DNA of 64,000 nt from Christiangramia flava JLT2011 (GTDB taxonomy: Bacteria; Bacteroidota; Bacteroidia; Flavobacteriales; Flavobacteriaceae), in NCBI RefSeq assembly GCF_001951155.1, contig NZ_CP016359.1, forward strand, positions 1,140,001 to 1,204,000, read 5' to 3'. A program made the translations under genes and the position numbers. Below the pieces are notes generated by a model. It was not told the DNA's origin, ran no database searches, and saw only the letters and a program-made list of their open reading frames with translations. Below are positions 1-9,753 of the stretch, piece after piece. Every line of letters starts with the position of its first letter. Position 1 is the stretch's first letter.

Positions 1-13
1 GAGCTAATCCCCC
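1..13 (-). tRNA. tRNA-Ala, 5' end only (cut by window edge)
   Basis: On the minus strand the first 13 bases read GGGGGATTAGCTC, the acceptor strand, the TA at positions 8-9 and the D-stem start of bacterial tRNA-Ala. It follows tRNA-Ile in the 16S-23S spacer, where Bacteroidota normally carry tRNA-Ala(TGC). The anticodon lies outside the window, so the isoacceptor is inferred from position. Confidence 0.75.
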
Positions 14-157
14 ATTTTTCAGTTATGAGTTCTTAGTTATGAGTTAAGAGTCTTTCCAACTCGTAACAAACCCAACTTCTAAAATTTCCTTTCAATATCT
101 TTTAATGAACTTCGTAATTCCCTTTTCGCCCTAAGGCTTAAAAAATTACTTCTTAAG
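14..157. other. Spacer between tRNA-Ile and tRNA-Ala with a short direct repeat
   Basis: An AT-rich, non-coding spacer inside the rRNA operon. It contains the 11-base direct repeat AGTTATGAGTT at 21-31 and 35-45. I see no other gene or signal in it. Such repeats are a common source of spacer-length differences between rRNA copies. Confidence 0.5.
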
Positions 158-231
158 TAGTCTCAGGCAGACTCGAACTGCCGACCTCTACATTATCAGT
201 GTAGCGCTCTAACCAGCTGAGCTATGAGACT
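158..231 (-). tRNA. tRNA-Ile (GAT)
   Basis: A complete 74-base cloverleaf on the minus strand. The acceptor stem pairs AGTCTCA with TGAGACT, the D-stem is GCTC/GAGC, and the anticodon stem CTACA/TGTAG encloses loop CTGATAA with anticodon GAT at 195-197. The T-stem GGCAG/CTGCC encloses TTCGAGT, and the discriminator is A. CCA is not encoded. It sits downstream of 16S and upstream of tRNA-Ala, the standard spacer order. Confidence 0.97.
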
Positions 232-429
232 GTCCTTTGTGTCATGTATAAGGTCAATTGTATAATGTATCAGAAAAAAACTTCCATATACAGCATACTT
301 TATACAGTATACATCTCACATATAATCAAATTGACAGTATAAGAATCAAGACCAAAGAGGTCTTCTCTGTTAGTAACAACTCCCTATCTGGTAATTGCGC
401 TGGCTGTTTATAAGTACAGCTTGGCTCTA
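232..429. other. 16S-tRNA-Ile internal transcribed spacer
   Basis: An AT-rich rRNA spacer with several short palindromic stretches (GTATAC-type, about 280-315) and the hairpin-like AAGACCAAAGAGGTCTT near 348-364. These probably belong to precursor processing stems. No gene is visible. Confidence 0.5.
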
Positions 430-1961
<1,532 letters not shown>

Positions 1962-2174
1962 AATTCTTATATAATGTAACAACTACCAAGAAATTGCTCA
2001 GGTCTGACGTTTCGTCTTAATTCTTATACACTGAATTATATACCTCTATATAATCCCTGTCAATTCAATATGTCAATGATCTTCATCTTTGTTAGAACTT
2101 AAGGACTCGAACCCCTCTACATGCCCCGACGGCAGCTCCTTTTTTTCAACACCACTTGTTTTTCAAAGCGGCTG
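1962..2174 (-). other. rRNA leader (pre-16S region)
   Basis: The transcribed leader between the tandem promoters and 16S. On the minus strand it holds GATCATTGACATATTG near 2080, which resembles the conserved leader element before 16S in Flavobacteriia and may act in antitermination or processing (inference). Only AT-rich sequence and the T-arm look-alike at 2103-2117 are otherwise visible. There is no gene. Confidence 0.4.
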
Positions 2175-2206
2175 CAAATATACAACTGTTTTTTGCTTTC
2201 CACCAA
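2175..2206 (-). promoter_or_regulatory. rRNA promoter P1 (proximal)
   Basis: On the minus strand the -7 element TATATTTG occupies 2182-2175 and a -33 TTG sits at 2206-2204 with a 21-base spacer. This matches the Bacteroidota sigma consensus TTG-N17-23-TAnnTTTG. The sequence just after it (CAGCCGCTTTG) is nearly the same as that after P2, pointing to a duplicated promoter. Confidence 0.75.
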
Positions 2207-2322
2207 AACTTTTTTGAAAAAATTTTTAGCAGCTGTTTTTTCTTCTTTCCTCTCCTTACACCCCCAACAACTCAGCAAAAAACCAACTCTCAATGAACAA
2301 TACTTTCCTGCGAAAGCGGGTG

Positions 2323-2352
2323 CAAATATACAGCCGATTTTTAATTACACAA
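2323..2352 (-). promoter_or_regulatory. rRNA promoter P2 (distal)
   Basis: On the minus strand the -7 element TATATTTG occupies 2330-2323 and TTG lies at 2352-2350, giving a 19-base spacer. The start region CACCCGCTTTC resembles that of P1, 148 bases downstream. Tandem promoters are common for rRNA operons. Regions 2207-2322 and 2353-2502 are AT-rich and show no gene. Confidence 0.75.
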
Positions 2353-2502
2353 TAGCCTTTTTAAAAATTTCAATTTTTGTGAAATATTCATTTCCGAAGA
2401 GAAATTTCAAGCAGAAAAAGACGGCAAAATTTGCGGTTCGCTGTAAATAAACAGCTTTTTGGTAAAAGCACTAAGAATTCAGCAACCTACCCACTCGAAA
2501 AA

Positions 2503-4401
2503 CTAGAAGAAAAAGTTCCAAACCAGCCCAAATCTTATCAAAAAATCGGTGTAAGGATAGTTGGGCGCAACCAAATTATTATTCTGTTTTAACAGCGCAT
2601 TCAAATGCTGAAGCTTAAAAAAGATCCTGGCCTGGTCTACTTTTGCATTGAAAAAATAATCTACAACCGGATATCCGCCGAGTTCCTGATCGTTCTGAAC
2701 GTAAAATTCAGCTAAAACAGGATCATAAGCATTCATCTGATATTTGCTGAAATAGTTCAGGGTAAACCCCGTTTGCAGATAAAGCGCTTTATCAAACCAG
2801 TAATCTTTGTAATAAATCGAATTCCTTGTTACCAGTTTCGGTAGATTCAGCACATCGAATCCTTCAACCACATCCTGATACATTATAGTATGATGCATCC
2901 CGAAGCGACCGAAATCAAATCCTCTTTCAGCCTTAATTTTATAAAAACGAACGGCGTTACCCGATTGAAAGGGGCGAACATTCAAACTGTCATCCTGGGC
3001 AAAATAGGTATAATTCTGAATCTGGGCCAGAATGGCCGAAATAGCAGCGATCTTTTTTGAATCAAATTGGGCATATAGCCGCTGGGAGGAAACATTATCA
3101 AAATCGTTCTGCCAGTTATAATTGAGATAATCGCTCTGGTAGAGCAGAAAATTGAAATTTGGTCGTGTACTATTCTGACTAAACCCAAACCGAATTCTAT
3201 TCTGCTCATCGAAATCATAGCCCGCAGAAACATCCAGGAAATTACCAGGAAATTCTTCCGAAAGGTTCAATTTTCCTTTTGCCTCCAGGTTAAAACCTCC
3301 AAATTGAGCTGAATAACCGCCACCAAGATGCATTACACTCCCCCGCAAGCGATTCCCAACGGTATCATTTTCCTTAATCACAACAGAATTATACCCGTAA
3401 TCATAATTGGTGATCCCGGCCAGTGCTTCAATTTTACCGGCGTATTTATTTTTAAAGCTTAGCGAAACTTCATTCTCCAAATTGGCATATTTGGTCACAT
3501 CCCTTAAATCGGAACTTTCAAATGAATTACCATATAAAGAATTCACAGCGGCATCCTGCTTGAAAACATACTTTTTCCAGCTGTAATTGATCCGATGACC
3601 AAAAAGGAAATTATTGGTAGAATCGGCCGGGTTATTAATATTGACCGACTGTTCTGCGAAAAAACGTTTTCCGTAGAGCACATTTTCAGCATTTTCATAG
3701 TTTACATCCAGAACCGAACGATCGCTAAATTCTTCCTCCCGGTCCAGATATTGCTGAAGAGATTGCGTGGTCAACCCACCATTTTCCTCATTTAGCAGGT
3801 CCTGGGCCACAAAATGCGCCTTGATGCGATAACGGTCATTATCTGACTGATAACTGAAGCCCAGCCGCAAATTACCGGTACTGGTTAAGATGTGCTGATA
3901 TTTCCCAAGCGCCCGCAGGCCTTTATAGCCAATGAACATATTGAGATTTTCCGAGGTATTCACAGTGAAAAAGGCATCCAGCTGCTGGCCCTGTTCGGGA
4001 ACGGTTTTAAAATACAGTTCCGTTAATGGCGTGGGTACAAAATAATAATTGATGTCTTCAGCCTCCAGAAAGTTGTAATGCCGGGCCCTTGCTCCAAAGC
4101 CGGAAAAGGTCTGATCATAGTCTTTTTCGAGACTGAGTGCATTATAGGTTTGCCCGGTATTAGAAAATGGCAAAAGCGCAAAATTGTCTTTCCGCAAGTA
4201 ATTGAACTTGTAATCCTTCTCGATCGTGAGCGTGGTATCGAGGTGCGTGGTATCATTTTCTATGCTGATGATCTTGTAAAGATCGATAGGTGCTTTTTTT
4301 GCGGAATCTGAAACCTTGGTATTTCCAGGTTTTCCCTGGGGTGCCTGACCGAAAGCAAATATGGAAATAAGCAGGCAGAAATAAATTAAGCTTTTCTTCA
4401 T
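2503..4401 (-). CDS. Putative outer-membrane porin (Bacteroidota 'putative porin' family)
   Basis: 632 residues. The start at 4401 (MKKSLIYFCLL...) gives a clean Sec signal peptide ending in FAFGQA; an in-frame ATG 13 codons upstream would spoil it. After a short charged linker, most of the chain is alternating aromatic/polar beta-strand sequence, with many Tyr, Phe and Asn, ending in VWNFFF. A terminal aromatic is typical of outer-membrane barrels. The family matches Bacteroidota putative porins (PF14121-like, from memory). It would form a channel in the outer membrane; the substrate is unknown. It is transcribed alone, between the SusCD terminator and the rRNA operon. Confidence 0.75.
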   Translation of the reverse strand: MKKSLIYFCLLISIFAFGQAPQGKPGNTKVSDSAKKAPIDLYKIISIENDTTHLDTTLTIEKDYKFNYLRKDNFALLPFSNTGQTYNALSLEKDYDQTFSGFGARARHYNFLEAEDINYYFVPTPLTELYFKTVPEQGQQLDAFFTVNTSENLNMFIGYKGLRALGKYQHILTSTGNLRLGFSYQSDNDRYRIKAHFVAQDLLNEENGGLTTQSLQQYLDREEEFSDRSVLDVNYENAENVLYGKRFFAEQSVNINNPADSTNNFLFGHRINYSWKKYVFKQDAAVNSLYGNSFESSDLRDVTKYANLENEVSLSFKNKYAGKIEALAGITNYDYGYNSVVIKENDTVGNRLRGSVMHLGGGYSAQFGGFNLEAKGKLNLSEEFPGNFLDVSAGYDFDEQNRIRFGFSQNSTRPNFNFLLYQSDYLNYNWQNDFDNVSSQRLYAQFDSKKIAAISAILAQIQNYTYFAQDDSLNVRPFQSGNAVRFYKIKAERGFDFGRFGMHHTIMYQDVVEGFDVLNLPKLVTRNSIYYKDYWFDKALYLQTGFTLNYFSKYQMNAYDPVLAEFYVQNDQELGGYPVVDYFFNAKVDQARIFFKLQHLNALLKQNNNLVAPNYPYTDFLIRFGLVWNFFF

Positions 4402-4418
4402 GTAGTCAGGTATTGCAG

Positions 4419-4426
4419 CAAAAGTA
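4419..4426 (-). promoter_or_regulatory. Promoter -7 element of the porin gene
   Basis: TACTTTTG on the minus strand, 18 bases upstream of the chosen porin ATG, fits TAnnTTTG. I see no TTG at the proper -33 spacing, so only half of the promoter is supported. Confidence 0.45.
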
Positions 4427-4464
4427 GTAATATAACTCAAAAATAGCGGAAGAATTATAAAAAC

Positions 4465-4494
4465 AAAAAACCACCCAAAGCGGGTGGTTTTTTT
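4465..4494 (-). terminator. Rho-independent terminator after SusCD pair 1
   Basis: A perfect 6-bp stem CCACCC-AAAGC-GGGTGG (4471-4487), flanked by an A-run on the left and a T-run on the right. It can therefore stop transcription in both directions. It lies just after the susD stop and ends the minus-strand susCD unit. Confidence 0.85.
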
Positions 4495-4514
4495 ATGATT
4501 ATTGAAATTACTGT

Positions 4515-5885
4515 TTAAGAACCGTAGTTTGGATTCTGAGTAATGTTTGAATTCGCATCGATTTCATTCAACGGAATTGGATATGCCAATCTGTAATCTC
4601 CGAATGGAATTGTAGCTGAAATATTCTGAAGAACATCCACTTTTTCGATGTCCATTCCATATCTCATAAGATCCCAGAAATAAAGACCTTCAAAGATTAG
4701 CTCTCTTCTTCTTTCCTGAAGGATGTTTTCCACTGTCACATCATCATAAGGAGTAGCTCCTCTTGCTTCTGGAATTTTATTCAACCAGGTCAATGCCATT
4801 TCATCGTTCTCATCAATTTGGTAAAGTGCTTCAGCATAGTTCAACACTACTTCCTCATAACGAATAACAATTACGTTAGCAGATCTGTTTGGATATTTAC
4901 CAATGTTTCTAAGTCTCTCACCTTCGTAACCAAGAATATCAGCACGAACATCTCCTTCTTCATAAAGATCCAGAACGTTTGGAAGAACCTGGATATCTCC
5001 ATAAGTAGAACCTCTATAGATGAATTCCATAGAATCACTTCCTGGGTTGTCGGTTCCGCTGTAAGCGATTTCGAAGATAGAGTTAGCACCACCATCCTGA
5101 TCGAAAGAAGCAACATAATCTGAAGCTGGAACGATTGAATAGATTCCAGAATCGATTACCGCTTTTGCCGCATCACGAGCTTCAGTCCACATTCCGAACT
5201 GTAGAGCTACTCTAGATTCCAAAGCTTTAGCTGTATACTTCGACATGAATTCTTTTGAAGAATCGAAGTAATCTGAACTCATTAGATCAAAAGCAGTTTG
5301 AAGGTCGCTCATGATATCAGCGATGTTTGAATCAACTGAATCACGAGATGGAAAATCATTCCCGCCTTTAAAAGACTTCACATAAGGAACACCAAGATCA
5401 CCACCAACATATTGCTGACCGTAAGTTTTCAGAAGGTCAAAATGTGCCAGGGCTCTGATTGCGTAAGCTTGTCCCTGAATGTGCTGACCGTAAGCCTGAT
5501 CTCCTTCCAGGGTAGAAACGTCAGTACCAATAAGAATGTTCGCTACAGCAATCACACCATACGCGTTATCCCAGATATAAGTACTGTTCGGAAGGTAAGC
5601 TAAAGCTGCTTCTGTACTGAAACGACCTGAGTTACCATTTGAAAATACGTTCGTAGTACGAACTTCGTTGGTTACCAGGTAATCTCTACCGTAGTACCCC
5701 GAACTAGAAAGTCGGTTATAAGCTCCTTTGATAAGTCCTTCCATGTCACCCACACTTAGGATGGCATTTTCAGATCTTTTAGATTGTTCCAAAGACGGCT
5801 CAAGGTCATCTGTAGAACATGAACCTGCAGTCACTAACACCACTGCAAGGGCCATATAAATTATTTTATTCATGTACTTTTTCAT
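4515..5885 (-). CDS. SusD/RagB-type nutrient-binding outer-membrane lipoprotein (pair 1)
   Basis: 456 residues. The lipoprotein signal peptide ends in VTAGSC, with lipidated Cys about residue 23. It has the SusD fold pattern: an N-terminal region LIKGAYNRL, helical TPR-like repeats, and the family C-terminal segment ERRRELIFEG-LYFWDLMRYG followed by YPIPLNEID and QNPNYGS. SusD proteins cap the SusC barrel on the cell surface and bind the oligomer to be imported. It lies 6 bases after the susC stop, in one operon. The start may be residue 1 or Met5. No glycosidase or peptidase gene is adjacent, so the substrate cannot be read from context. Confidence 0.92.
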   Translation of the reverse strand: MKKYMNKIIYMALAVVLVTAGSCSTDDLEPSLEQSKRSENAILSVGDMEGLIKGAYNRLSSSGYYGRDYLVTNEVRTTNVFSNGNSGRFSTEAALAYLPNSTYIWDNAYGVIAVANILIGTDVSTLEGDQAYGQHIQGQAYAIRALAHFDLLKTYGQQYVGGDLGVPYVKSFKGGNDFPSRDSVDSNIADIMSDLQTAFDLMSSDYFDSSKEFMSKYTAKALESRVALQFGMWTEARDAAKAVIDSGIYSIVPASDYVASFDQDGGANSIFEIAYSGTDNPGSDSMEFIYRGSTYGDIQVLPNVLDLYEEGDVRADILGYEGERLRNIGKYPNRSANVIVIRYEEVVLNYAEALYQIDENDEMALTWLNKIPEARGATPYDDVTVENILQERRRELIFEGLYFWDLMRYGMDIEKVDVLQNISATIPFGDYRLAYPIPLNEIDANSNITQNPNYGS

Positions 5886-5891
5886 AATTTT

Positions 5892-8800
5892 TTAAAGTTT
5901 TAAGTTAACACCTAATACTACTGATTTTACAGGAGGAGTAGTGATACTAGTGAATCCTGAAGCATCAATTTCTGGGTCATGCAGCAAATTATCATCTTTC
6001 ACCCAAGTATAAAGGTTAGTTCCTCTTACAAAAATTCTGGCGCTATTGATTCCGATAGCTTCTGTAATGCTAGGGTTGAAATCATATCCAACAGTCACAT
6101 TTCTTAGACGGAAGAAGTCACCATCGTGAAGGAACTTCGTGCTATACTGCCATGGCTCACCAGCGAACCTTGATTTCTGAACTCTGGTCACATCACCAGG
6201 CTGTTGCCATCTGTTCAATAAGTAATCATACCCATTGTAGAATGCAGTAGCATACAGGTTGTTCTGGTTGATGTATCGGTGCCAAGACTCGTAAACTTTA
6301 TGACCACCGGCGTAGTATCCTGAAGCATCAAGGAAGAAACCTTTGAAATCAACATGGAAATTCATACCAGCAGAAATAGTTGGAAGAGCACTGTATCCAG
6401 TGTAAACTCTATTCGCCTGAGTATAGCTTGCAGCGATTTCACTTCCTTCACCATTAGTATAATAAGTATCTAAACCTGTTTCTGGATCTACACCAGCCCA
6501 AGCAGGTAAGAACCACTCGTTAACCAATGATCCAGATTTTGATCTCTGGTAAGTTGAGTAAATACTCGTTACAGCGATCTCGTTACCGTTCGCATCCTGA
6601 GCAACCTCAAGAACTTCGTTTTCAACAGTACCTACGTTACCACCTAGGCTTACGTTGAAATCATCAGTACGAACAACTTTAACGTTTAATTCAGCTTCAA
6701 AACCTTTGTTCTCCATACGCCCGATGTTTCTGAACTGGCTTGAGAAACCTGTAGTATAAGATAACGGTACATCAAGAAGAAGGTCTTTAGACTCTCTGCG
6801 ATAGTATGCAAGAGATCCAGTCAACCTGTTCTGCCATAGACCAAAATCGATACCAACATCGAAGGTATTTCCAGTTTCCCAGGTTAGGTCTTCGTTACCA
6901 TATGTTGCAGGGTAAGAAGCTCCACTTCCAGCATAATCAGCATCATAGTTAAATAATACCTGGTACTGGTTGATACCAATGTTTGCGTTACCAGTTTTAC
7001 CGTAAGAAGCACGTAATTTAAGATTGTTTACAAAATCGCTTCCTGAAAGGAATTCTTCTCTGTGCAGGTTCCAGGCAGCACCAACTGACCAGAAATCTCC
7101 CCAACGCTTATCTGAAGCGAATCTTGAGTTTCCTTCACGACGGAAAGTTCCGTTCAAAACATATCTGTTATCGTAGTTATACGAAGCAGTTGCAAGGTAA
7201 GAAGCTACCGCCCAATCTGTAAATTCAGAAGAAGCTGATGTTGGGTTACCTGAAGAAGCCAGGTTTGAAAGACCATCGGTCACAAAGCTGTCTCCATCAG
7301 CAAAAAGGTAATTTCTCTTATACTTCTGGAATTCCTGAAGCAATTTGAAATCAAAGTTATGATCACCGAAATTAGTTAGGTAGTCAATAGAGTTCTGGAA
7401 AACATAAGTAACAGTATTTCTGCTCACTCTAGCTCCATATCCATCAGTACTAGAACCATCTCCAAGAACACGGTTTCTGTAACGTTTTGCATCATATACC
7501 TGGTAGTCAATCGAAACTCTTGAAGTCAAAGAAAGGTTTTCGATTGGAGTCTGCCATGACAAAGCGTTGTTAGTCAGAATCCTTGTAAGTTTAGACTCAT
7601 CAATATCATTTTGAGAAATGTATAATGGGTTTGGAACACCAGTATTTAAGTTAATAGTTCCATCTTCATTATATGGCTGATCGATTGGAGACATGAAATA
7701 TCTCGCAGTGTGAGGAGAAGAGAAATAAGCACTTCCCTCAAGAATACCATCCTGGAAAGTATGTGAACCAGTGTTAGATGTGGTAAACTTAAGATTATCA
7801 GTGATATCTTTAGTAAGGTTCAAGGAACCTGTAATTCTATCAAAAGTAGATCCAATTACAGTAGCTTCCTGCTTGTAATAACCAAGAGAAGTATAGAAGT
7901 TATGATCATCACCACCTCCAGTTGCAGAAATAGTGTGCTCCTGAACAGGCGCATCGTTATTCTTAATAACCTCATCCCAGTTTCCTTCAGGACGACCTGC
8001 TTCGTTCCAGGCTATATAACCCGCATAATCTCCTAAGTAAGTAGCTTCAAAATCTCTGGCGTCATCAATATTAGAAAGACCGTAATCTGCACCATAGGTG
8101 TTTACGATTCCTTCATAGTAAAGAATTTCTCTTTCAGCACCGGTCAACATATCTGGACCATCAGTAGCGTTATTGGTGAAACCATAGTATGAACTAACAT
8201 TTACAGAAGTCTTCCCGCTCTTACCGCTCTTAGTAGTAATTACGATTACCCCGTTCGCACCTCTTGCTCCATAAGCTGCAGTAGCAGAAGCGTCTTTCAA
8301 CACAGCGATGCTCTCAATGTCATTAGAGTTCAAACTCGCTAAAGCAGAAAGTGAAGAACCTGAACCGAAACCAGCAACGTTGTTGTTGATTACCGGAACA
8401 CCATCAATTACATATAACGGGTCGTTACCAGCGTTAATCGAGCTAATACCACGAATACGGATATCCTGAGTAGCACCAGGAGTACCTGAACTCGTAGAAA
8501 TCTGAAGACCGGAAACTTTACCTTGTAAAGCCTGATCTACAGAAGCCATTGGAGTTTGCTGAAGCTGCTCAGAATCTACCTGAACAACCGAACCAGTTAA
8601 ATCTTCTCTCTTTTTAGAAACATAACCCATTACAACTACTTCATCCAAAGCACCTGAGTCAGTTTCCAATGTAACGTTGTAAGAATTAGCAGAGCCTACA
8701 ACAACCTCTTTCGGGGAAAAACCAACATAACTAAAAACAAGTGTTGATCCCTCTCCAACTGAAATAGAGTAATTTCCATCAAAGTCGGTTTGAGCACCAT

Positions 8801-8951
8801 TATTAGTCCCCTTTTCAATTACGTTCACCCCTGGTAGCGGTAAACCCTCATCATCTAAAACCGTTCCTGTAACGGTTTTTTCCTGCGCAAATGCAATTTG
8901 CACTACTAACACCATGAAAAGCGTTAGAATTCCAAGTAATTTTTTTCTCAT
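5892..8951 (-). CDS. SusC/RagA-type TonB-linked outer-membrane transporter (pair 1)
   Basis: 1,019 residues. The signal peptide ends at AFAQ. Next come a CarboxypepD_reg-like domain (about 23-110; VTGTVLDDEGLPLPGVNV, FSYVGF), the TonB-box-like stretch ALDEVVVMGY, and a plug with GVPVINNN and DASATAAYGARGANGVIVITTK. The 22-strand barrel ends in VVLGVNLKL. With TonB/ExbBD energy it imports oligomers handed over by SusD. It is first in the operon with the SusD gene. The barrel closely follows the family pattern and the length is normal. The substrate is unknown. Confidence 0.95.
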   Translation of the reverse strand: MRKKLLGILTLFMVLVVQIAFAQEKTVTGTVLDDEGLPLPGVNVIEKGTNNGAQTDFDGNYSISVGEGSTLVFSYVGFSPKEVVVGSANSYNVTLETDSGALDEVVVMGYVSKKREDLTGSVVQVDSEQLQQTPMASVDQALQGKVSGLQISTSSGTPGATQDIRIRGISSINAGNDPLYVIDGVPVINNNVAGFGSGSSLSALASLNSNDIESIAVLKDASATAAYGARGANGVIVITTKSGKSGKTSVNVSSYYGFTNNATDGPDMLTGAEREILYYEGIVNTYGADYGLSNIDDARDFEATYLGDYAGYIAWNEAGRPEGNWDEVIKNNDAPVQEHTISATGGGDDHNFYTSLGYYKQEATVIGSTFDRITGSLNLTKDITDNLKFTTSNTGSHTFQDGILEGSAYFSSPHTARYFMSPIDQPYNEDGTINLNTGVPNPLYISQNDIDESKLTRILTNNALSWQTPIENLSLTSRVSIDYQVYDAKRYRNRVLGDGSSTDGYGARVSRNTVTYVFQNSIDYLTNFGDHNFDFKLLQEFQKYKRNYLFADGDSFVTDGLSNLASSGNPTSASSEFTDWAVASYLATASYNYDNRYVLNGTFRREGNSRFASDKRWGDFWSVGAAWNLHREEFLSGSDFVNNLKLRASYGKTGNANIGINQYQVLFNYDADYAGSGASYPATYGNEDLTWETGNTFDVGIDFGLWQNRLTGSLAYYRRESKDLLLDVPLSYTTGFSSQFRNIGRMENKGFEAELNVKVVRTDDFNVSLGGNVGTVENEVLEVAQDANGNEIAVTSIYSTYQRSKSGSLVNEWFLPAWAGVDPETGLDTYYTNGEGSEIAASYTQANRVYTGYSALPTISAGMNFHVDFKGFFLDASGYYAGGHKVYESWHRYINQNNLYATAFYNGYDYLLNRWQQPGDVTRVQKSRFAGEPWQYSTKFLHDGDFFRLRNVTVGYDFNPSITEAIGINSARIFVRGTNLYTWVKDDNLLHDPEIDASGFTSITTPPVKSVVLGVNLKL

Positions 8952-9121
8952 TATTTCGTTAATTTGAATTAGCCTTGGCCAAAAATCATAATAAATTCTT
9001 AATAAAACAAAATTTTTTTCTTTTTAAATTCATTGCGTTTTAACATTTAACCAATAGATGATTGTTTGTGAATAGCGAAAAACGTAAAAAAATATTGAAC
9101 AAAAACTGAATTTTACTCATA
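8952..9121. other. Divergent intergenic region, susC (pair 1) / rnhB
   Basis: 170 bases of very AT-rich sequence between divergent genes. It must contain both promoters, but I find no exact TAnnTTTG with a spaced TTG in either direction. The quasi-palindrome CCTTGGCCAAAAA (about 8973-8986) lies just upstream of susC. Confidence 0.4.
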
Positions 9122-9718
9122 ATGCTTCAAATATATAATGTCAAATTACAGGTTGCAGGAACCGATGAAGCCGGTCGCGGGTGCCTTGCCGGGCCAGTAA
9201 CTGCAGCTGCCGTTATCCTTCCAAAACGATTTAGTCATAAGTTACTGAATGACAGCAAACAACTGAGCCTAAAAGCCCGTACCGAACTTCGGGACTGTAT
9301 TGAAAATGATGCATTGTGCTATGGCGTGGCCCATGTTTTCATGAAAGAAATTGACGAAATTAACATTCTCAATGCCTCCATTTTGGCCATGCACCGCGCC
9401 ATAGAACAGCTTACCACCCAACCTCAGCATATCATCGTAGATGGAAATCGCTTCAAACCTTTCAAAAAAATTCCACATGAATGCATAATAAAAGGGGATG
9501 GAAAATATAGTGCGATCGCCGCGGCTTCCGTTTTGGCAAAAACCCATCGCGATGCCTATATGGAAAAAATTCACCAGGAGCACCCGGAATATAACTGGAA
9601 AAAGAACAAAGGTTACCCCACAAAAGAACATCGAGCCGCCATACGGGAATTCGGGATCACCCCGTATCACCGAAAAAGTTTCCGCCTGCTGCCCGAACAG
9701 CTCAGCCTCAATTTTTAA
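9122..9718 (+). CDS. rnhB: Ribonuclease HII
   Basis: 198 residues, the usual length for RNase HII. It cleaves the RNA strand of RNA-DNA hybrids and nicks at single ribonucleotides in DNA. Motifs are clear: [14 protein letters not shown] near the N-terminus with the first catalytic Asp and Glu, IIVDGNRF with another acidic residue, and [18 protein letters not shown] with the last catalytic Asp, then GYPTKEHR. It is divergent from susC, and the next gene follows after 35 bases in the same direction. Confidence 0.97.
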   Translation: MLQIYNVKLQVAGTDEAGRGCLAGPVTAAAVILPKRFSHKLLNDSKQLSLKARTELRDCIENDALCYGVAHVFMKEIDEINILNASILAMHRAIEQLTTQPQHIIVDGNRFKPFKKIPHECIIKGDGKYSAIAAASVLAKTHRDAYMEKIHQEHPEYNWKKNKGYPTKEHRAAIREFGITPYHRKSFRLLPEQLSLNF

Positions 9719-9725
9719 GATTTCC

Positions 9726-9733
9726 TACATTTG
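9726..9733 (+). promoter_or_regulatory. Promoter -7 element of the 780-residue lipoprotein gene
   Basis: TACATTTG fits TAnnTTTG and lies 20 bases before the ATG at 9754, just after the rnhB stop. This suggests the lipoprotein gene has its own promoter. A spaced TTG is not evident. Confidence 0.4.
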
Positions 9734-9753
9734 CGGAAAGCCGAATATTGAAA

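Noticed and set aside
2103-2117. A tRNA T-arm look-alike (GGTTCGAGTCC on the minus strand) in the rRNA leader
   Set aside because: The flanking bases make only weak G-T pairs and there is no acceptor, D or anticodon stem, so it is not a tRNA.
2121-2450. A 109-codon plus-strand frame
   Set aside because: It covers both rRNA promoters, has repetitive low-complexity Phe/Lys content from the AT-rich leader, and shows no protein-like pattern.
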